A DNA stretch of 64,000 nucleotides from Planctomycetota bacterium (GCA_016795325.1 JAEUHY010000016.1:154056-218055), one strand, 5' to 3'. Counted from the stretch's first letter, positions 27,040 through 36,962 are shown. Numbers and translations: made by a program. Notes: generated by a model not told the origin, from the letters alone.

Positions 27040-29430
27040 TTACGGCTTGATCGTGAACGTCAAGCCGTTCGTGAAGCCGATGCTGTTCGGCGACGGGAAA
27101 CCCGGGTCGCGGAACCACCACTGGGCCCAGACCTGCTGGTTGGCGACCAGCGCCGGGTTCGAGCCCGAGGCGATGAACTCATTGAAGTCGATCACGTAGC
27201 CGCCGCTGCAGTCGATGGCCGGCCGGGGCGTGCCGCCCGAGCCCTGCAGGCCCGCGCGCCGCACGTTGCCCGCGACGCAGATGAAGCCGCCGCCGAACGG
27301 GATCGCAGCGCCGCCGACCGTCGAGTAGCGCAGCAGGCCCGTGCGGTTGTTGATCACGTTTTCCGCGGTGATGTAGAAGTCGCGGTCCGCGCTCGCGCTC
27401 GGCACGCCGCTCGATCCGATCTGCGGCGTGCAGCCGTTGCTCGTGACCTTCGCCGTGCAGTAGGTCGACGGCGCGTCGGCGCCCCAGCGGGCTTGGGTCA
27501 TGACGACCGGCGTCGCCATCCCAGTGTTCTGCCAGGCCTCGAGGATGTCGTCGCCGCGGCCCGCCGTGAACGGGTTCTGCCCGTTGTTGGCGAGGTCGAG
27601 GAACTGGATGTATTCCCAGCTGGTCGGCTGGTACATGAGCCGGATCTCGGCGCGCACCGCGCCGGCGGGCGGGTTGAGCGCGACGTCGTCGTAGTGCAGG
27701 TACGTGCCGCCCGCGCTCGGGTTGCCGTACTGGTTGAACGGCACGGGGCGGATGTTGCGCTCCACCGCGTCGTCGAAGCGCATGCCGTACGGCGGAATGC
27801 GGTTGTCTTCCTTGACGGTGTTGTTGAGCACCAAGTGGAAGGTCTTCTCGCTGGTGCCGGGCGCCTGCGCGGCGAGCTGCCCCAGCGTCTTCGTCACGGC
27901 GCCGGTCGTGCGGTCGTAGGTGATCGGCAACGTCGGGCTCGCGCCCAGCGTGATCAGCTCCGCGGCCCAGTCCTGCGTGATCCCCATCTTCGCCTCGTAC
28001 ACGCGCGTGTTCGGGTCGTTGATGTCGAGGATCGTCTTCACCTGCGCAGGCTGGCCGTTGATGACCGTGTTCAAGTCGCCGTACTCGCCGTCCTCGCGGA
28101 TCAGCGCATCGGCGTTGTTGAACCACTTCACGTTGAGCCACATGCGGCGGCCCTCGGCGTAGCCCGAGATCAGCTTGTGGCCCGTGAGGTTGGTGACGCG
28201 CAAGGTGTTGCCCGTCACGCTCATCGCGGCCGAATGCTCGAGATTCTCGACGGCGCGCAGCTTGCCGGCCTGCATGCCCGCGATCTGCGTCAGCGTGAGG
28301 CCGTTGCCGCCGACCAGGCGGTTCTGCGCTTCGAGATAGAGGATCGCGTCGGGCGTCCAGTAGTTGCCGCCGGTCAGGTCGTGCGTCGGGACGTCCGTGC
28401 GGTACGGCGTGCCGAGGAGGCCGCAACCAAAGCCCTGCACCGGCGCCATGTGGCAGGTCTGGCAGGTGAAGTTGCGGATCGTGCCGTCCTCGTAGTTGCC
28501 GTCGGGCATCGAGGCGAGCGCGAGGTTGTAGGCGCGCGCCAGCGAGCCCTTGCGCAGCGTCGCGGGCAGTTCGAGGAAGCTCGACACCTGCAGGAACTCG
28601 AACGGCGATGCAGCGTGCTCGCTGTAGGTGCGCTGGTCGACGCCGAACTTGTGCGGCGCGTTGAGGAAGCCGGCCTTGGTCGTGAGCGGGGCGCCGGGCA
28701 CGCCGCTGAACTGACCGGGAGCGAGCGGCGTCTGCGCGCCGTTGTTGTTCGCGAGGTCGCCGACCAGCGGGTTCGACAGGTCGTGGCAGCTGCCGCACAG
28801 CGCGGACTGGCGGTGGAAGCTCGACTGCAGCCAGCCGTGGAACGCGAACGGATCGCTGTACGGGCCGAGGCGCTCGAAGCCGCCCCACAGGGACAGCTCC
28901 GACGTGCCGATCCAGGCCTCCGGATTGGGACCGCCGCTGTTGGCGATGAACGGCGCGTTCATCACCCCGACGTGCTCGCTGTTGTCGGGGTTGGTCATCT
29001 TGTGGCACAGCTCACACGTCACTCCGTCGAAGTCGTCGCCGACGAGCGAGGAGCCATCGGTGGGCGTCGAGCGGCCGTCGTACCAACCCGTCGGCGCGTG
29101 GCAGCGCAGGCACAGGTCGCCCGAGCCATCGAAGTCGCTTTCCGCGACCGCCTGGGCCGCCCAGAACAGCGGGTCGCGCCCGGCGTGGGCCATCATGCTG
29201 CCCGACCATTGTTCGTACGGTTCGGTGGCCGGGTCGTACTGGCCGTGGCACAGCTCGCAGTTCGAAGAAGGCACCAGAGGCGCCACTTCCAGCGGTTGCG
29301 TTCCGGGAAGTTGCAATTCGTTCGGGACGACGACGGCCAGGCGCGAGGACGCCAGGGCCGCGGCGCCGACGGCCAGCAGCGGGACGACCGCGAACGCGGT
29401 TCGGGTTCGCCAGGGAGAGTTGTTGCTCAT
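27040..29430 (-). CDS. Secreted five-heme cytochrome c with shared C-terminal domain
   Basis: This 796-residue protein starts MSNNSPWRTRTAFAVV with a signal sequence of about 30 residues. Five CxxCH heme sites follow: CELCH (residue 58), CLRCH, CELCH, CGSCH and CQTCH (residue 323). Several extra His (MMAHAGRD, APHKFGV) could be axial ligands. A long beta-rich region with no hemes covers residues 340-650, including VTNLTGHKLISGYAEGRRMW, which recalls the C-terminal part of other multiheme cytochromes. Residues 657-796 are the shared C-terminal domain (YCTAK, NRTGLLRYS, PFGGGFICV, QWWFRDP, FTNGLTF). It should transfer electrons outside the inner membrane. It is divergent from the propeller gene at 29651 across 220 bp. 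Confidence 0.9.
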   Translation of the reverse strand: MSNNSPWRTRTAFAVVPLLAVGAAALASSRLAVVVPNELQLPGTQPLEVAPLVPSSNCELCHGQYDPATEPYEQWSGSMMAHAGRDPLFWAAQAVAESDFDGSGDLCLRCHAPTGWYDGRSTPTDGSSLVGDDFDGVTCELCHKMTNPDNSEHVGVMNAPFIANSGGPNPEAWIGTSELSLWGGFERLGPYSDPFAFHGWLQSSFHRQSALCGSCHDLSNPLVGDLANNNGAQTPLAPGQFSGVPGAPLTTKAGFLNAPHKFGVDQRTYSEHAASPFEFLQVSSFLELPATLRKGSLARAYNLALASMPDGNYEDGTIRNFTCQTCHMAPVQGFGCGLLGTPYRTDVPTHDLTGGNYWTPDAILYLEAQNRLVGGNGLTLTQIAGMQAGKLRAVENLEHSAAMSVTGNTLRVTNLTGHKLISGYAEGRRMWLNVKWFNNADALIREDGEYGDLNTVINGQPAQVKTILDINDPNTRVYEAKMGITQDWAAELITLGASPTLPITYDRTTGAVTKTLGQLAAQAPGTSEKTFHLVLNNTVKEDNRIPPYGMRFDDAVERNIRPVPFNQYGNPSAGGTYLHYDDVALNPPAGAVRAEIRLMYQPTSWEYIQFLDLANNGQNPFTAGRGDDILEAWQNTGMATPVVMTQARWGADAPSTYCTAKVTSNGCTPQIGSSGVPSASADRDFYITAENVINNRTGLLRYSTVGGAAIPFGGGFICVAGNVRRAGLQGSGGTPRPAIDCSGGYVIDFNEFIASGSNPALVANQQVWAQWWFRDPGFPSPNSIGFTNGLTFTIKP

Positions 29431-29650
29431 GAGCGCGGATGTTGTTCCAGGTGCGAGCGCTTGGGCAGGAGAAGACCAGCCTCGAAGTCTACCTTGCGCA
29501 GGGCAAACGCGGGGAGGCGTCGCGGAGCCCTGGGGTGCGGCGCCGGACGCGGCCGAGGTGCGAAAAAAAGCGCACCACCGGCCGCTGCGCCGCAACCGTG
29601 GTACGACGGGGGCCGGCAGGTTTCGGTTCCCCGTCCCAGGTGGCCTCACG

Positions 29651-31375
29651 ATGCTCTCCGCGCGCACTTTCTTGCTCGTCGCGACCCTGCTCCCCGCCGC
29701 CAAGGCGCAGAGCTGGACCACACTCGTCAGTCGCGGGCCGCTCCACGGCGGCAGCGCCGCGTCGCGCTACGCCGACCTGTCGCACGACGGCCGCTGGTGC
29801 GGCTTCGCCAGCGCGGCGGTCGACCTCGTCGCGGGCGACACGAACAACGCCGACGACGTGTTCGTGCGCGATGCTCTGCTCGGCACGACGGAGCGCGTCA
29901 GCGTCGCCACCGGCGGCGCGCAGGCCAGCGGCGCGAGCCTGTTCCCGGCGCTCTCCGCGGACGGGCGCTTCGTCGCCTTCCAGAGCTACGCCACCGACCT
30001 CGTGCCCGGCGACACCAACGGCCGCGTCGACTGTTTCGTGCGCGACCGCCTGCTCGGAGTGACCGAGCGTGTGAGCGTGAGTTCGAGCGGCGCGCAGGGC
30101 GCGCACCCCGCGACCTTCCTTCAGCCCTTCGAGCGTCTGCAGGCGATCTCGGCCGACGGGCGCTTCGTCGCGTTCTCCTCGCTCCACAACAACCTCGTGC
30201 CGGGCGACACGAACGCGACCTACGACATCTTCGTGCGCGACCGCGCGAACGGCACGACCGAGCGCGTGAGCCTCGGCGCCGGCGGCGTGCAGTCCAGCGG
30301 CACCTGCTGGCAACCGGCGATTTCCGCCGACGGGCGTTTCGTCGCGTTCGGCGGCGGCGGAGCGACGCTCGTCGCCAACGACTTCAACAACGCCTCGGAC
30401 GTGTACGTCGTCGACCGTTCGAGCGGCGCGTTGGAGCTCGTGAGCGTGGGGTTGAGCGGCGTGGCGGGCGCGCTCGGCGCCGGTCGGCCGGCGCTCTCCG
30501 CGGACGGACGCTTCGTGGCGTTCGTCGGCCTCGCACCCGACTACGTGACGGGCGACACGAACGGCGTCGACGACGCGTTCGTGCGCGACCGCTTGCTCGG
30601 CGTGACCGAGCGCGTGAGCGTCGAGAGCTCCGGCGCCGAATCGTTCGCTCCGACGTCGCAAGTGGCGCTGAGCGCTGACGCACGCTTCGTCGCGTTCACG
30701 TGCTTGGGCGACAACCTCGTGTTCGGCGACTCGGACCAGCGCTACGACGTGTTCGTGCGCGACCGGCTCGCGCTGCGCACGACGCTCGCGAGCTTCACCG
30801 ACGGCGAGCAGAACATTCCCAGCCACGTGCAGAACGGCGCGCTCTCGGGCGACGGGCGCTGGATCGCGTTCCACTCGCTCGATGCGTACACGGCCGGCGA
30901 CGTGAACTTCGACTACGACGTGTTCCTGCGCGACCGTTTCGAGCAGGGTCCGGCGTCGTACTGCGCCGCACGCGCCAGCAGCGCGGGTTGTGTGGCGCGC
31001 GCGGAGCTCGTCGGCGACGCGCAACTCTCCACGCCCACGCCGCTGTGGATCGATCTCGTCACGGCGCAGAACCAGCGCTCCGCCGCGTTCTTCTACGGCT
31101 TCGCACCGGTCAGCGCGCCGTACCTGGGCGGCGTGTTGTGCGTGGCGCCGCCGCTCACGCGCACGCCGCTCGCCGCGACGGGCGGTTCGCCGTTGCCCAC
31201 GGTCGACTGCAGCGGCGCCGCACGCTTCGACCTCGGGGCGCGCATCGCCGCCGGCGTCGATCCGTTGCTGGTGACCGGCGCGGAGCTCTACGCGCAGTGG
31301 TTTGTGCGCAATCCGGCCGGTCCGTCCGGCACGGCGAGCTTCAGCGACGCGCTGTTCGTGCGCCTTCTGCCCTGA
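29651..31375 (+). CDS. Secreted seven-bladed PD40 propeller with shared C-terminal domain
   Basis: This 574-residue protein starts [20 protein letters not shown], a clean signal peptide, which decides the start over the much longer open frame upstream. Residues of about 30-430 are seven near-identical blades of the WD40-like PD40/TolB type, each of the form SADGRFVAF...[20 protein letters not shown] then TERVSV. Residues 437-574 are the shared C-terminal domain in a divergent form ([48 protein letters not shown]). It is extracellular and probably a binding protein. It ends 60 bp before ribBA on the same strand, but the functions are unrelated. Blade similarity suggests recent internal duplication. 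Confidence 0.87.
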   Translation: MLSARTFLLVATLLPAAKAQSWTTLVSRGPLHGGSAASRYADLSHDGRWCGFASAAVDLVAGDTNNADDVFVRDALLGTTERVSVATGGAQASGASLFPALSADGRFVAFQSYATDLVPGDTNGRVDCFVRDRLLGVTERVSVSSSGAQGAHPATFLQPFERLQAISADGRFVAFSSLHNNLVPGDTNATYDIFVRDRANGTTERVSLGAGGVQSSGTCWQPAISADGRFVAFGGGGATLVANDFNNASDVYVVDRSSGALELVSVGLSGVAGALGAGRPALSADGRFVAFVGLAPDYVTGDTNGVDDAFVRDRLLGVTERVSVESSGAESFAPTSQVALSADARFVAFTCLGDNLVFGDSDQRYDVFVRDRLALRTTLASFTDGEQNIPSHVQNGALSGDGRWIAFHSLDAYTAGDVNFDYDVFLRDRFEQGPASYCAARASSAGCVARAELVGDAQLSTPTPLWIDLVTAQNQRSAAFFYGFAPVSAPYLGGVLCVAPPLTRTPLAATGGSPLPTVDCSGAARFDLGARIAAGVDPLLVTGAELYAQWFVRNPAGPSGTASFSDALFVRLLP

Positions 31376-31435
31376 GCGGTGGCGCGTCCGCTGGCCGGCG
31401 CGCTACTTTGGCGCGTTGCGAAGGAGCCCGCGCGA

Positions 31436-32677
31436 ATGCCGATCAGCCCGATCCCCGAAATCCTCGACGATCTCAAGCGTGGCCGCATGGTCATCCTCGT
31501 GGATGACCCGGGCCGCGAGAACGAGGGCGACCTCGCGATGCTCGCCGAGCACGTCACGCCCGAGGCGATCAACTTCATGGCCAAGGAGGCGCGCGGGCTG
31601 ATCTGTCTGCCGCTGTCCGCGGAGTTGTGCGAGAGGCTCGAGCTCGAGCCGCAGAGTCCCAAGAACACCAGCCGCATGGGCACGGGCTTCACCGTGTCGA
31701 TCGAAGCGGCGAGCGGCGTGACGACCGGCATCAGCGCCGCGGACCGCGCGCACACGATCCGCACCGCGGTTGCGCCCGACGCCAAAGCCGCGGATCTCGT
31801 GCGGCCCGGCCACATCTTCCCGCTGCGCGCGAAGGACGGCGGCGTGCTCGTGCGCGGCGGTCAGACCGAGGGCATGGTCGATCTCGCCGAGCTGTGCGGC
31901 GCGCGGCCGGCGGGCGTGATCTGCGAGATCATGAACGACGACGGGACGATGGCGCGCATGCCCGAGCTCGAGGTGTTCGCGCACAAGCACGGGCTCAAGA
32001 TCTGCACCATCGCCGACTTGATCGCGTACCGCCGCAAGCACGAGCGCTTGGTCGAGCCGATCCAGATGGACACGCCGCTGCCGACGAAGTTCGGCGAGTT
32101 CTCGGCGCACCTGTTCCGCTCGAAGATCGACGGCAAGGAGCACATGGCGCTGACGAAGGGCATGCCCGGGCCCGGCCTCGACGGCCCGCGCGCGCCGGTC
32201 GACGCCGTCGTCACTGTGCGCGTGCACTCCGAGTGCCTGACCGGCGATGTGTTCCACTCGCTGCGCTGCGACTGCGGTCCGCAGCTCGACAAAGCGCTCG
32301 AACTGCTCGGCAACGAACCGCACGGCGTGCTCGTCTACATGCGCCAGGAAGGGCGCGGCATCGGGCTCGAGGCCAAGCTCAAGGCCTACCGTCTTCAGGA
32401 CCAGGGCCTCGACACCGTCGAAGCCAACGCAGCGCTCGGTTTTCCCGCCGATTTGCGCGAGTACGGCCTAGGCGCGCAGATCCTGCGCTACCTCGGCGTG
32501 CGCAAGATGCGCCTCTTGACCAACAACCCCAAGAAGATCGCGGGCCTGGGCGGCTACGGCCTCGAGCTCGTCGATCAGATCCCGCTCTTCACGCCGCCCA
32601 ACCCGGTCAACACCAAGTACCTGCGCACCAAGCGCGACAAGATGGGGCACGTGCTGCCGCCGCTCGAGGCGGAGTAG
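31436..32677 (+). CDS. ribBA: Riboflavin biosynthesis bifunctional enzyme RibBA
   Basis: This 413-residue cytoplasmic enzyme carries both committed steps of riboflavin synthesis. Residues 1-200 are 3,4-dihydroxy-2-butanone-4-phosphate synthase ([12 protein letters not shown] acidic metal-binding loop, then PGHIFPLRA). Residues of about 207-413 are GTP cyclohydrolase II, with zinc ligands Cys267, Cys278 and Cys280 in [17 protein letters not shown] and the catalytic stretch [10 protein letters not shown]. The ATG at 31436 is preceded by AAGGAG at 31421-31426, which decides the start. Length and order match the family. No FMN riboswitch is apparent in the 60-bp leader. The stop is 2 bp before a large palindrome that may end its transcript. 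Confidence 0.97.
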   Translation: MPISPIPEILDDLKRGRMVILVDDPGRENEGDLAMLAEHVTPEAINFMAKEARGLICLPLSAELCERLELEPQSPKNTSRMGTGFTVSIEAASGVTTGISAADRAHTIRTAVAPDAKAADLVRPGHIFPLRAKDGGVLVRGGQTEGMVDLAELCGARPAGVICEIMNDDGTMARMPELEVFAHKHGLKICTIADLIAYRRKHERLVEPIQMDTPLPTKFGEFSAHLFRSKIDGKEHMALTKGMPGPGLDGPRAPVDAVVTVRVHSECLTGDVFHSLRCDCGPQLDKALELLGNEPHGVLVYMRQEGRGIGLEAKLKAYRLQDQGLDTVEANAALGFPADLREYGLGAQILRYLGVRKMRLLTNNPKKIAGLGGYGLELVDQIPLFTPPNPVNTKYLRTKRDKMGHVLPPLEAE

Positions 32678-32679
32678 GG

Positions 32680-32788
32680 GCGCGGTTGTACGGTGCCAGA
32701 GCAATTTGCACCGCGCCGCTGCTGCGTTCGGCCTGCCCGTTGCGTTGCGCGGCGCGGTGCAAATTGCTCTGGCACCGTACAACCGCGC
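32680..32788. repeat. Long palindromic hairpin element, copy 1
   Basis: Two perfect 40-bp arms (32680-32719 and 32749-32788) flank a 29-nt centre, giving a 109-bp hairpin. The 25 bp at 32684-32708, containing TTGTACGGTGCCAGAGCAAT, are identical to the outer arm of the element at 38499-38589. The inner part of the arm, CACCGCGCCGC, is different there. It sits 2 bp after the ribBA stop and 25 bp after the convergent stop at 32814, so it may act as a shared terminator. It is REP/BIME- or MITE-like; no transposase is nearby. Confidence 0.9.
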
Positions 32789-32813
32789 GCTGCGGCCGGC
32801 AGCGCCGCAGCGC

Positions 32814-33914
32814 TCACGGCGCGACGACAAACACGCGTGCGTTGCTGAGGTTGGTGCTCTGCGGCGCGGGCGGGTCGCGGAACCACGCCTGTGCGTAGAC
32901 CAACTCGCCGCCGAGGAACGGCTGTCCGCTCGCCCCTGGGTGAGTCGCGCGGAACGCGTTCCAGTCTTCGCTGAGCGCACCGTTGCAGGCGCCGGCGTTG
33001 CCGCCTGAGTTGCCGACGCCCAAGCGTTGTGTGGGGGACTTCACGCACAAAAGGCTCGAGCTAGTCGGGCTCCACGGCGACGAGTTCGGTCCCGCGACGC
33101 TGTAGAACAAGAGACCCGCGCGCTGCCCCTCGACGTTGTTCGCGCTGAGCACGAAGCCGTTCGCTGCGCTCGCACTCGGAACGCCGAGCGCTGTGAGCGT
33201 CGCGGCGCAGCCCGCGGTCGTCGTGCCCGCCGTGCAGTAGTTCACGCCGTCGACGGGAATCGACTCGGCGCGCAGCTCGACCGCGTCGAAGTTGACTTCG
33301 ATGCCGGGCGCGGCGTTGAGGTTGAGCAGCCGCACGCCGAGCGCTTGTCCCACGAGCGGGTGCGAGCCGCCGATGTCGAGCTCGACCACGGACAACTCGA
33401 ACTCGCCTTCGTTCGGCGTGAGCGAGTTGTTGTCGGCGGCGAGCACCTGGCCGCCCGCGAGCAGCTCGACGCGATAGCTGGGAAAGCCTCCGAACTGGAA
33501 CTGCGAGTGCGGAAAACCCGGCGCAGAGGCGAGGTTGCCGACCTGGACGCTCAGCCGGTAGCGCGTCGACGTCTGCAGGTTCGCGCTCAGCGTCTGCACG
33601 AGTCCCGCGGGTTGGCTGGCGAAGAACGACTGGTTGCCGAAGTTGTCGAGCAGGAACACGACGCCGCAGTTCTGACCCTCGGGCACGCCGAGCGGATAGA
33701 GCCCCGACGCGCCCGGGTTCAACACGCCGATCGTGCGCGCGCCGAAGTCGAGCGGCCCGACACCGCTCCAGCCCGGCGGCGGCGCCGTGGTCGCGAATGA
33801 GTCGGCCGGAATCGCGGGGGCCTCGAAGCCGGCGTTGACGATCCCAATCGAAACACCTTGGCCCGACGCGAGCGCCGACGTTGCCAAGAACGCAGTTACT
33901 TGAAGGCTCTTCAT
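32814..33914 (-). CDS. Secreted protein with shared C-terminal domain
   Basis: This 366-residue protein starts MKSLQVTAFLATSALASGQG, a signal peptide, at the ATG at 33914; the upstream open frame lacks one. Residues of about 22-220 are a beta-rich module resembling DUF642/carbohydrate-binding-like folds (IVNAGFEAPAIPADSF, then GWSGVGPLDFG and VELLAGGQVLAADNN). Residues 226-366 are the shared C-terminal domain in near-consensus form: YCTAG, GVPSASAANGF, VEGQRAGLLFYSV, SLLCVKSPTQR, ACNG, QAWFRDP and LSNARVF. It lacks lipobox or membrane segments, so is probably released or surface-bound through the C-terminal domain. It is convergent with ribBA across the palindrome. Confidence 0.85.
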   Translation of the reverse strand: MKSLQVTAFLATSALASGQGVSIGIVNAGFEAPAIPADSFATTAPPPGWSGVGPLDFGARTIGVLNPGASGLYPLGVPEGQNCGVVFLLDNFGNQSFFASQPAGLVQTLSANLQTSTRYRLSVQVGNLASAPGFPHSQFQFGGFPSYRVELLAGGQVLAADNNSLTPNEGEFELSVVELDIGGSHPLVGQALGVRLLNLNAAPGIEVNFDAVELRAESIPVDGVNYCTAGTTTAGCAATLTALGVPSASAANGFVLSANNVEGQRAGLLFYSVAGPNSSPWSPTSSSLLCVKSPTQRLGVGNSGGNAGACNGALSEDWNAFRATHPGASGQPFLGGELVYAQAWFRDPPAPQSTNLSNARVFVVAP

Positions 33915-34362
33915 CGAGACGCGGCTGTACGCCGACGGATTCCGCGCGGGAGAAGCGCCTGTACTCGGTCCCTTGGAGTTCTCGGGGCTCGCGCCGGCGC
34001 TCAAGGCGGTCGCCCGCCCAGTTACAACGACTGCGCTGGGCAAACGTGACGCGGCGCGTGGAAGAACTCTCGAGCCTGGCGGGGCGTCTGTGTTTCCGTG
34101 CGGTGCTCACGGTCGTTGACAGGCTGCCTGGAAGGCGTCGACGCTCGCTGGTTCGGCTGTGGCGCGGCGTGTTGCCCGGGCGGCATGGGAAGCGGGCGAG
34201 CCCCGAGCGGCGCGCTGCACCGCGCTCACTTCGGCGACGGGCGCGGCGGGCTGCGTGGGCGTCGACGTCAAGCCGCTGGCCTGCGCCCGAATTCGCCGTG
34301 ACAATCCGCGCCCGCCGCCGTCTTTCGACTTCCCGCCTTCTTCAACGCGGCCGGAGATCACC
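33915..34362. other. Divergent intergenic region, no gene seen
   Basis: These 448 bp separate the divergent starts of the secreted protein (33914) and the ECF sigma factor (34363). Open frames through it have no supported start or recognisable product. It must hold the promoters of both genes; GGAG at 34352-34355 serves the sigma factor. I see no strong palindrome or repeat. Confidence 0.5.
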
Positions 34363-35016
34363 ATGCCCGACGACTTGCTCGCCCAGTCTTTCGACGGTCT
34401 GCCTGACCCGCGCCACTCGCTCGACCTGCTCGCGCGCGCGCGGGACGGCGATCGAGAGGCGCTCGCCGAATTGTGCGAGCGCTACCAGGAGCGTTTGCGG
34501 CGCATCGTGCGCATCCAACTCGGCGCGTCACCGCTGCGCCGCGACCACGACTCGATGGACATCGTGCAGAGCACCTTTCGCGCTGCTCTGCCGAAGATTC
34601 GCGATCTGCGGCCGCGCAGCGCTGCCGGGCTGCTGCAGTGGCTGGCGCTGATTGCGACCAACCAGATCCGCGACGCGCACGCGGCGCAGCATGCGCTCAA
34701 GCGCGACATCGGCCGCGAGGTCGCCTTCGATCCGACGGCTAGCGTCGACGGCGTCGCAGCCAGTTTGAGCGCGCCGGACGCGGGCCCCGAGCAGCGTGCG
34801 CTGCTGGCGGAGATTCGCGAGCTGCTCGACGACGAGGTCTCGCGCCTGCCCGACGACCAGCGCCGCGTCGTGGTGTTGCGCGACTACTGCGGCGAGGACT
34901 GGGATCGCATCGCCGTCGAGCTCGAGCGCGGCAACGGCGCGGCGCGCGAGCTGCACCAGCGCGCGTGGATCAAGTTGCGCCAGGCGCTGCGGCCCAAGCT
35001 CATGGGGCGCGAGTAG
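34363..35016 (+). CDS. ECF-type RNA polymerase sigma factor (kinase-linked)
   Basis: This 217-residue protein is an ECF sigma factor. Region 2 lies around residues 30-105 (LCERYQERLRRIVRIQLG, then DSMDIVQSTFRAAL). Region 4 lies around 155-212 (RLPDDQRRVVVLRDYCGEDW, then the helix ending RAWIKLRQAL). The ATG at 34363 has GGAG 7 bp upstream. The kinase gene begins 29 bp after its stop, and several planctomycete ECF groups are linked to Ser/Thr kinases, so phosphorylation may replace an anti-sigma factor as control. No zinc-finger anti-sigma is next to it. The target promoters are unknown. Confidence 0.88.
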   Translation: MPDDLLAQSFDGLPDPRHSLDLLARARDGDREALAELCERYQERLRRIVRIQLGASPLRRDHDSMDIVQSTFRAALPKIRDLRPRSAAGLLQWLALIATNQIRDAHAAQHALKRDIGREVAFDPTASVDGVAASLSAPDAGPEQRALLAEIRELLDDEVSRLPDDQRRVVVLRDYCGEDWDRIAVELERGNGAARELHQRAWIKLRQALRPKLMGRE

Positions 35017-35045
35017 CACATCCGTCGTCGAGAGGAGGACCCGCC

Positions 35046-36962
35046 ATGAGTGCTGAAGGCGACCAACCGCGTCAATTGCAGGCCGAAACTCTGTTCGCCG
35101 CCTGGGCCTCGCGCGTGGAGGCGGGCGAGGAACTCGATTTCGAGGATCTCGTGCGCGCCAACAACGAGCTCGAGCTCGAGCTCCGTGCGCTGCACGACGA
35201 CTGGAAACACTTCGCGCCGATCCTGGGCAACGTCGTGCCGGGCCTGATCGCGAGCGGCGACGGCCTCGTACTACCGTCGCTCACGCGCGGGCCCGACGTC
35301 GACGAAGAGCCGCCCTCCGACGAGCTGCTCGAGAAGCTCGGCCTGCACGCGCCCGACACCAAGCGCTATCGCTTCCGTGGCCGCATCGGAACGGGCGGGC
35401 AGGGCGTGGTGCTCAAAGTGTGGGACGCCAAACTCAGCCGGCCGCTGGCGATGAAGATCGTCCTGGGCAGCGCCCAGGACCAGCCCACGGGCGAGACGCC
35501 GCGCGTCGACGGCCGCCGCCTCACTCGCTTCGTCGACGAAGCGCGCATCGCGAGCCAGCTCAACCACCCCGGCATCGTGCCCGTGCACGAACTCGGCGCC
35601 GACGAGTCCGGCCGCGCGTTCTTTACGATGAAGCTCGTCAAGGGCGACGACCTTTCGCGCATCTTCGAGAAAGTGAAGCGCGGCGAAGACGGCATCGGCC
35701 TCCCGCGCGCCGTCTCCTACCTCCTGCGCGTGTGCGAGGCCATGGCCTACGCGCACGACCGCGGCGTGATCCACCGCGACCTCAAGCCCGCGAACGTGAT
35801 GGTCGGGGCCTACGGCGAAGTCCACGTGATGGACTGGGGCCTCGCGCGGGTGATCGGCGATGCCGCGAGCGATGTGTCTGCGCCGCGCGCGCGTGCGACC
35901 GAGCCGATCAGTCAGGTGGATTCGGTGCGGCGGGCGGAGCGCTCCGTCTCGCCCGACTCGCCACTGTTCACCGAGCACGGCTTGGGTGTCGGCACGCCCT
36001 GCTACATGTCGCCCGAACAAGCGCGCGGCGATCACGCCGCCGTCGGCCCCGCGTCGGACATCTATGCGGTGGGGGCAATGCTGTACCAGTTGCTGACGGG
36101 CACGCCGCCCTACTTGCGTCCGGGGGAGCGCCGCACTCCTGAGTTCATCGCAATCGCGACGGTGGAGCGCCCGCCGCCGCCGGTCGAGTCGCTCGCCCCG
36201 CGCGCGATCCCCGAACTCGTAGCTATCTGCGAACCCGCGATGGCCCGCGCCCCGGCGGCTCGCTACGCCTCGATGCGCGCCCTCGCCTCAGACCTGCAGG
36301 CCTTCCTCGACGGTCACGTCGTCAGTGCCTACGAGACCGGTGCCTGGGCCGAGACTCGCAAGTGGGTTAAGCGGAATAGGGCGCTGGCGGGCGCGTTGAC
36401 CGCGGCATTTGTCGGCACCGCAACTGGCGGCGCTCTCGCTTGGCGCTACGGGGCGAGAGTGTCTGCGTTGCGGCACGAGGCCCAGATGCGAAGCGACGCG
36501 GAGTGGTCCATGCAGCGTCTCATTGAGTTTCGTGCGCAGAGTCGGGATGCGAGCTTCGCGGATCGAATCGGGGAGCCCGCCACGGACTGGTGGCTACGAA
36601 CCGCGGGCGAGCTTGTGCGTGGATCTCCAAATGGTGCGCGCACTGGGAACGGCCGTAGGCCTGGGATCGAGGATCACAGGAAGTCGCTCGATGCCATTAG
36701 GCGGCTTGGTACGCCAGCCAGTTGCCTTGGGTTTGCGGATGGTCGCAATGATGCTGCTCCAGTGTTCGGTGATGCGGAACTACGATGGCGATTCGGACAG
36801 CTATCGAATTTGGTGAAAAATCTGAGCGACCTGAGTCAGCGACGCCAAGTCGCAGAATCGAGTGTTCGCGGCACGGCGGCGGAGACTCTATGGAACCACG
36901 CCATCGAGAGTCTGGCCAAGCATGATGCGTATGCAGGGGTTTTTTGTGACGCCCCAGATTGA
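35046..36962 (+). CDS. Ser/Thr protein kinase, frame broken before its FGE-type part
   Basis: This 638-residue product has an N-terminal helical region (1-100) then a Hanks-type kinase domain: GTGGQGVVLKV glycine loop, Lys137 in LAMKIV, Asp245 in VIHRDLKPAN, DWG in place of DFG, and GTPCYMSPEQARG. A membrane helix follows at about 447-467 (ALAGALTAAFVGTATGGALA) and a low-G+C extracytoplasmic helical part. At GGGG-TTTTTT (36936-36945) the frame runs to a TGA at 36962. The expected FGE-type part continues one base out of phase. Removing one base from the run rejoins them into one ~878-residue kinase-FGE protein, a common planctomycete architecture. The kinase domain itself is intact and follows the ECF sigma gene by 29 bp. 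Confidence 0.85.
   Translation: MSAEGDQPRQLQAETLFAAWASRVEAGEELDFEDLVRANNELELELRALHDDWKHFAPILGNVVPGLIASGDGLVLPSLTRGPDVDEEPPSDELLEKLGLHAPDTKRYRFRGRIGTGGQGVVLKVWDAKLSRPLAMKIVLGSAQDQPTGETPRVDGRRLTRFVDEARIASQLNHPGIVPVHELGADESGRAFFTMKLVKGDDLSRIFEKVKRGEDGIGLPRAVSYLLRVCEAMAYAHDRGVIHRDLKPANVMVGAYGEVHVMDWGLARVIGDAASDVSAPRARATEPISQVDSVRRAERSVSPDSPLFTEHGLGVGTPCYMSPEQARGDHAAVGPASDIYAVGAMLYQLLTGTPPYLRPGERRTPEFIAIATVERPPPPVESLAPRAIPELVAICEPAMARAPAARYASMRALASDLQAFLDGHVVSAYETGAWAETRKWVKRNRALAGALTAAFVGTATGGALAWRYGARVSALRHEAQMRSDAEWSMQRLIEFRAQSRDASFADRIGEPATDWWLRTAGELVRGSPNGARTGNGRRPGIEDHRKSLDAIRRLGTPASCLGFADGRNDAAPVFGDAELRWRFGQLSNLVKNLSDLSQRRQVAESSVRGTAAETLWNHAIESLAKHDAYAGVFCDAPD

Noticed and set aside
26740..30678. 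Plus-strand open frame of 1312 codons over the cytochrome gene and the start of the propeller gene
   Set aside because: Arg-rich shadow; the cytochrome on the minus strand has five CxxCH sites, and the propeller is read in another plus frame.
36936..36945. Programmed -1 ribosomal frameshift at GGGGTTTTTT
   Set aside because: The FGE-type frame lies one base ahead of the kinase frame, so a -1 slip would not join them; a +1 shift, transcript slippage or assembly error is needed.
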